From Paraktedonobacter sp035294465 (GTDB taxonomy: Bacteria; Chloroflexota; Ktedonobacteria; Ktedonobacterales; Ktedonobacteraceae): a stretch of 9,453 bases of DNA. Location: contig DATGKW010000151.1 of assembly GCA_035294465.1 (NCBI GenBank), positions 1 through 9,453 on the forward strand, in the 5' to 3' direction. Below, one piece after another: positions 6,627 through 9,453 of the stretch. Position 1 is the first letter of the stretch. Each line of letters starts with the position of its first letter. The position numbers and the translations under genes were made by a program. A model generated the notes under the pieces. The model was not told where the DNA came from, did no database searches, and saw nothing but the letters and a program-made list of their open reading frames with translations.

Positions 6627-7214
6627 CTAGTTGGCGACCAGCTCCGAAGTGCCAGCCAGCCCAAGCTGGTCGGCGATACTGCTCATGGCTTCAATCACCA
6701 GAGCTATATGCTCATCTAGATCAACGCCCAATTCCGCTGCCCCCTTTACCAGATCATCGCGGTTCACTCCGGCGGCAAAACCTTTGGTCTTCATTTTCTT
6801 GCGCACTGAAGAGACCTCCAACCCCAGAACGCTTTTATCGGGGCGAACCAACGCGGTTGCAGTAATCATGCCCGTGATCTCATCGCATGCGTAGAGCGCC
6901 TTTGAGAGAAGATCGGTGCGCGGATTGGTTTCTTGATTCAAGTCGTTATGGGCCAGAATAGCGTAAATAATGCGTTCGTCATAGCCGCCTTCGCGTAGCC
7001 AGCGCGCGGAAACCTGAGTATGCTCTCGCAGATCGGGATACTCCTCATAGTCGCAGTCATGCAGCAAGCCGGTCATCGCCCATAATTCCTCATCTTCTCC
7101 ATACTTGCGCGCATAGAAACGCATGGCGACCTCGACCGCGAGCATATGCTTCTGCAAATTCACATTCTTGACGTGAGCGGTCATGAACTGATAGGCATCG
7201 TCTCGTGTAGGCAC
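6627..7214 (-). CDS. HD-domain phosphohydrolase family protein
   Basis: A 195-residue protein from the chosen GTG start. The HD metal-binding set is complete: H23 in 'LQKHMLAVE', H52-D53 in 'LLHDCDYEEYP', H89 in 'AHND' and D111 in 'ACDEITG'. Proteins of this HDIG-like group are small soluble metal-dependent phosphohydrolases, often of unknown substrate. The C-terminal part (about 115-195) is helical, with 'VNRDDLVKGAAELGVDLDEHIALVIEAM', split here by its helices into a tail typical of the same group. The frame is open up to an ATG at 7292, but a TATAAT on the minus strand (7265-7260) falls inside that extension. GGAG (7228-7225) precedes the GTG at 7214, and 'PTRDDAYQFM' aligns with usual family starts, so I prefer the shorter form. 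The gene converges on the protease and diverges from xylA. Its role in either pathway is not shown. Confidence 0.85.
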   Translation of the reverse strand: MPTRDDAYQFMTAHVKNVNLQKHMLAVEVAMRFYARKYGEDEELWAMTGLLHDCDYEEYPDLREHTQVSARWLREGGYDERIIYAILAHNDLNQETNPRTDLLSKALYACDEITGMITATALVRPDKSVLGLEVSSVRKKMKTKGFAAGVNRDDLVKGAAELGVDLDEHIALVIEAMSSIADQLGLAGTSELVAN

Positions 7215-7259
7215 TGTTTCGTGACTCCATTCCAGAATACATTCAGTGAAAGTGGCTCT

Positions 7260-7289
7260 ATTATAAGCTAACGAAGTCTCTGGCGTAAA
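7260..7289 (-). promoter_or_regulatory. Promoter of the HD-domain gene
   Basis: On the minus strand, TTTACG (7289-7284) and a perfect TATAAT (7265-7260) are 18 bases apart. Transcription would start near 7253, giving a leader of roughly 38 bases to the GTG at 7214. The position decides the start: an ATG at 7292 would lie upstream of this promoter. Confidence 0.55.
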
Positions 7290-7475
7290 CATTGCCCTGC
7301 TTTGCCTTTTTCATGCTCTGATGCCCTTGAACGAAGGCAAGGAGGCGCTACTGATCGGTTTCAACAGATGTGGGCGAAGACTGCTTCCTGATGCGCCTGG
7401 TCACTGGCGTGCGTTGTGGCGGTTCGTTCCAATAGGTAAGTAGCGCTTGCCTGCAACAAGCAGGGACTCTTTGGC

Positions 7476-7505
7476 TTGACACGACGGTTATTCAGAGAAT
7501 ATAAC
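7476..7505 (+). promoter_or_regulatory. Promoter of xylA (TTGACA-18-TATAAC)
   Basis: A perfect -35 hexamer, TTGACA (7476-7481), lies 18 bases before TATAAC (7500-7505, five of six consensus positions). It is the strongest promoter-like signal in the window. Transcription would start near 7512, about 44 bases before the xylA ATG. An inverted repeat (7486-7506) covers the spacer and the -10 box, consistent with repression in the absence of inducer. The upstream part of the gap (7293-7475) holds only short overlapping inverted repeats near 7445-7464. Confidence 0.75.
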
Positions 7506-7506
7506 C
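7486..7506. promoter_or_regulatory. Inverted repeat over the xylA -10 box, operator candidate
   Basis: GGTTAT (7486-7491) and ATAACC (7501-7506) are perfect inverted copies separated by nine bases, with two-fold symmetry centred at 7496. The right arm overlaps the -10 hexamer of the xylA promoter, a classic repressor position. A second, imperfect palindrome (CCA at 7505-7507, TGG at 7515-7517) adjoins it at the expected transcription start. No xylR-like regulator gene is in the window, so the binding protein is unknown. Confidence 0.45.
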
Positions 7507-7555
7507 AGATTATATGGCAAACAGAATCTTCATCGAATAAGGGCAGGAGTGAATC

Positions 7556-8761
7556 ATGACAACAACACCACAACACGCAAAGCACGAAGCGACCAGCGAC
7601 GAATACGCCCCCAGAAAAGAAGATCGCTTTAGCTTTGGTCTCTGGACCGTCGGCAATCGAGGACGTGATCCCTTTGGCGAGTTTGTGCGTCCCCCGCTCG
7701 ATCCTGTTACCAGTGTCAAGAAGCTCTCGGAGTTGGGTGCCTGGGGCATCAATTTACACGATAACGATCTTGTCCCTTTCGACGCCACGCCCGCCGAGCG
7801 GGACCGCATCGTGCGCGAATTCAAGAAAGCCCTCGCCGATTATGGTATGGTTGTGCCAATGGCTACGACCAACCTCTTCTTCCATCCGATCTTTAAGGAT
7901 GGAGCCTTCACTTCCAACGATCCGGCGGTCCGCGCGTTTGCTCTCCAGAAGACGATGAAAGCTATCGACCTCGGCGTCGAACTTGGCGCAACTACCTACG
8001 TCTTCTGGGGTGGGCGCGAGGGCAGCGAGACCGACGCGAGTAAAGATCCCGTCGTGGCTATCCAGCGCATGCGCGACGCGATCAATTTTCTCTGCCAGTA
8101 TGTGCGCGACAACGGCTATCAACTGCGCTTTGCCCTGGAACCCAAACCGAATGAGCCGCGCTCGGATATTTATATGCCAACCGTCGGACATATGCTCGGC
8201 TTCATCTCCACGCTGGCCTACCCGGAGATGGTTGGACTCAATCCTGAAGTGGCGCATGAACTGATGGCCGGCCTCAATCCGGTTCATGCCGTGGCCCAGG
8301 CGCTTGAAGCTGGCAAGCTTTTCCACATTGATCTCAATGATCAGAAGGGTCCGCGCTATGATCAGGATTTCCGTTTCGGTAGCGAGAACCTCAAAACGCT
8401 CTTTTTCCTGGTCAAATTGCTGGAGGACAACAACTATACTGGTTCGCGCCACTTTGACGCGCATGCCTATCGCACTGAAGACGAAGAGGGCGTGTGGGAC
8501 TTTGCCCTGGGCTGCATGCGCACGTACAATATGTTCAAGGCCAAAGCCAAACGTTTCAACGCTGACCCGGAGATCCAGGCTCTTCTGCGCGAAATTCACA
8601 GCGGCGATCAGACTTTCGGCGGCCTCCTGAGCGGCTATAGCGCTCAGAATGCCCGCGCGCTCAAGGAGGCAGCTATCGATGTCGAAGCGCTCGCGCAGCG
8701 TGGATATGCCTACGAAAGGCTCGATCAGCTCACAGTGGAGATTATCCTGGGCGCGCGTTAG
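7556..8761 (+). CDS. xylA: Xylose isomerase (class I)
   Basis: A 401-residue enzyme that interconverts D-xylose and D-xylulose (EC 5.3.1.5) in the cytoplasm. Length and sequence fit the shorter class I (actinobacterial, Streptomyces-type) enzymes rather than the ~440-residue class II. Active-site residues are all present: H68 and D71 in 'NLHDNDLVPF', E195 and K197 in 'LEPKPNEPR', E231 and H234 in 'NPEVAHE', D259 in 'HIDLND', D269 and D271 in 'RYDQDF', and D301 in 'RHFDAH'. These supply the two divalent metal sites and the hydride-shift machinery. The ATG at 7556 is set by AGGAG at 7545-7549, six bases upstream. The first ~24 residues are a polar extension before the conserved 'FSFGLWTVGNRGRDPFG'. 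Xylulokinase follows after 91 bases containing a strong hairpin, so this is the first gene of a xylose operon. Confidence 0.98.
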   Translation: MTTTPQHAKHEATSDEYAPRKEDRFSFGLWTVGNRGRDPFGEFVRPPLDPVTSVKKLSELGAWGINLHDNDLVPFDATPAERDRIVREFKKALADYGMVVPMATTNLFFHPIFKDGAFTSNDPAVRAFALQKTMKAIDLGVELGATTYVFWGGREGSETDASKDPVVAIQRMRDAINFLCQYVRDNGYQLRFALEPKPNEPRSDIYMPTVGHMLGFISTLAYPEMVGLNPEVAHELMAGLNPVHAVAQALEAGKLFHIDLNDQKGPRYDQDFRFGSENLKTLFFLVKLLEDNNYTGSRHFDAHAYRTEDEEGVWDFALGCMRTYNMFKAKAKRFNADPEIQALLREIHSGDQTFGGLLSGYSAQNARALKEAAIDVEALAQRGYAYERLDQLTVEIILGAR

Positions 8762-8787
8762 AACCTCTCAAGCCTATCAATTAAGGA

Positions 8788-8815
8788 GAGCCGGAGGCAG
8801 ACTTGCCTCCGGCTC
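8788..8815 (+). promoter_or_regulatory. Intercistronic hairpin between xylA and xylB
   Basis: GAGCCGGAGGCA (8788-8799) pairs without a mismatch to TGCCTCCGGCTC (8804-8815) around a GACT loop: a 12-bp GC-rich stem. It begins 27 bases after the xylA stop and ends 23 bases before the xylB ribosome site AAGGAG (8839-8844). No T-run follows. It could be a partial terminator, a processing site, or a block to 3' exonucleases that stabilises the xylA message and lowers xylB relative to xylA. The stem is certain, the role inferred. Confidence 0.65.
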
Positions 8816-8852
8816 CTGGTGAGTATGGACTTTTAAGCAAGGAGCAAGGCAG

Positions 8853-9453
8853 ATGCAGGCACTTCTTGGGATTGACCTCGGTACGACCGGTATCAAGGCG
8901 GCGCTGTTCGCGACTGACGATGGACGCGCGCTCGCTTCGGCTTTTGTCGAATATCCGCTGTTTCATCCTCAGCCCGGCTGGGCGGAACAAAACCCGGCTG
9001 ATTGGTGGCAGGCCACTCTGGCAGCTATACGCGCCTGTTTGCAGCAGGGCGCGCAGGCCGGAGTAGGGCCGCAAGATGTGCGTGGCATTGGTCTCTCTGG
9101 CCAGATGCACGGCGTGGTGCTGCTTGATGAGAACTCGCAGGTGCTGCGGCCCTGTATTATCTGGGCTGATCAGCGCAGCGAGGAACAGTGCCGCTGGATC
9201 ACCGAACGCGTCGGGTTGGCCAGGCTGATCGAGTACGTTAGCAATCCCGCGCTGCCCGGCTTTTCCGCTCCTAAAGCTCTCTGGGTGCGTGACCACGAAC
9301 CCGATATTTTCGCGCGCGCCCGCCTCCTGCTCCTGCCAAAAGACTATATTCGCTACCGGCTCACCGGCGTGGCTGCCATGGAGATCTCGGATGCTGCCGG
9401 CACCTGCTTGCTCAATGTGAAAAAAGGTGAGTGGTCGCGTGAGCTGCTGGAGG
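8853..9453 (+). CDS. xylB: Xylulokinase (3' partial)
   Basis: The first 200 codons of a FGGY-family sugar kinase, open to the right edge. The enzyme phosphorylates D-xylulose to D-xylulose 5-phosphate, which enters the pentose phosphate pathway. The N-terminal phosphate-binding loop reads 'GIDLGTTGIKAALF'. The xylulose-binding motif 'GQMHGVVLLD' starts at residue 83. Further hallmarks are 'RPCIIWADQR', 'PGFSAPKALWV', 'LLLPKDYIRYRLTG' and 'SDAAGTCLL', all lining up with well-known XylB proteins. The catalytic Asp and the second ATPase domain lie beyond the window. The ATG at 8853 is set by AAGGAG at 8839-8844, eight bases upstream. It sits downstream of xylA on the same strand and probably shares its promoter, with the hairpin at 8788-8815 in between. 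Confidence 0.96.
   Translation, partial: MQALLGIDLGTTGIKAALFATDDGRALASAFVEYPLFHPQPGWAEQNPADWWQATLAAIRACLQQGAQAGVGPQDVRGIGLSGQMHGVVLLDENSQVLRPCIIWADQRSEEQCRWITERVGLARLIEYVSNPALPGFSAPKALWVRDHEPDIFARARLLLLPKDYIRYRLTGVAAMEISDAAGTCLLNVKKGEWSRELLE

Noticed and set aside
7445..7464. Overlapping small inverted repeats (GCTTG/CAAGC and CCTGC/GCAGG) upstream of the xylA promoter
   Set aside because: Five-base arms are expected by chance and no conserved element is recognisable.
7754..8599. A 281-codon reading frame antisense to xylA
   Set aside because: It mirrors the codon pattern of xylA, has no own ribosome site or domain, and xylA is unmistakable on the other strand.
8781..9296. A 171-codon minus-strand frame opposite xylB
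   Set aside because: It crosses the intercistronic hairpin and the start of xylB and has no recognisable domain.

Overview
The window reads as a chromosomal segment of a bacterium with moderately high GC, most likely a member of the Chloroflexota (Ktedonobacteria-like). That assignment is inference. It rests on the Pro/Gln/Tyr-rich N-terminal tail of the serine protease, the single-membrane style of its surface proteins, the actinobacterial-type (class I) xylose isomerase and the mix of signalling genes. There is no rRNA, tRNA, CRISPR array, insertion sequence or phage gene. No stretch without a gene exceeds about 260 bases.

Left part (1-2994), signalling. The window opens inside an OmpR/PhoB-type response regulator, of which only the DNA-binding domain is present. 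Next comes an unusual receiver-domain protein that ends in a two-helix membrane hairpin instead of an output domain. A large polytopic diguanylate cyclase with an intact active site (GGEEF) and inhibitory site follows. All three point the same way but are separated by gaps of about 200 bases, so they are neighbours rather than a proven operon. No histidine kinase is present.

Centre (3049-5239), amino-acid metabolism. A DUF1611/DgcN-family P-loop protein overlaps or nearly abuts an enolase-superfamily enzyme of the dipeptide epimerase/DgcA type. This pairing matches the D-glutamate catabolic module in which DgcN acetylates D-glutamate and DgcA racemises N-acetyl-D-glutamate. A TATAAT box and a 10-bp hairpin/palindrome lie in the leader of the pair. 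A membrane-anchored, PDZ-less trypsin-like protease follows (5494-6501), with its own upstream region.

Right part (6547-9453). A strong hairpin separates the protease from a convergent HD-domain phosphohydrolase on the minus strand. The HD gene is divergent from a xylose catabolic operon, xylA-xylB, which converts D-xylose to D-xylulose and then to D-xylulose 5-phosphate. xylA has a near-consensus sigma-70/A-type promoter (TTGACA-18-TATAAC) with an inverted repeat over its -10 box. A perfect 12-bp hairpin lies between xylA and xylB. xylB runs off the right edge.

The most interesting points are the DgcN-DgcA-like pair with its palindromic leader, the membrane-tethered receiver protein with an altered active site, and two intergenic hairpins that share a GGAGGCA/TGCCTC core.
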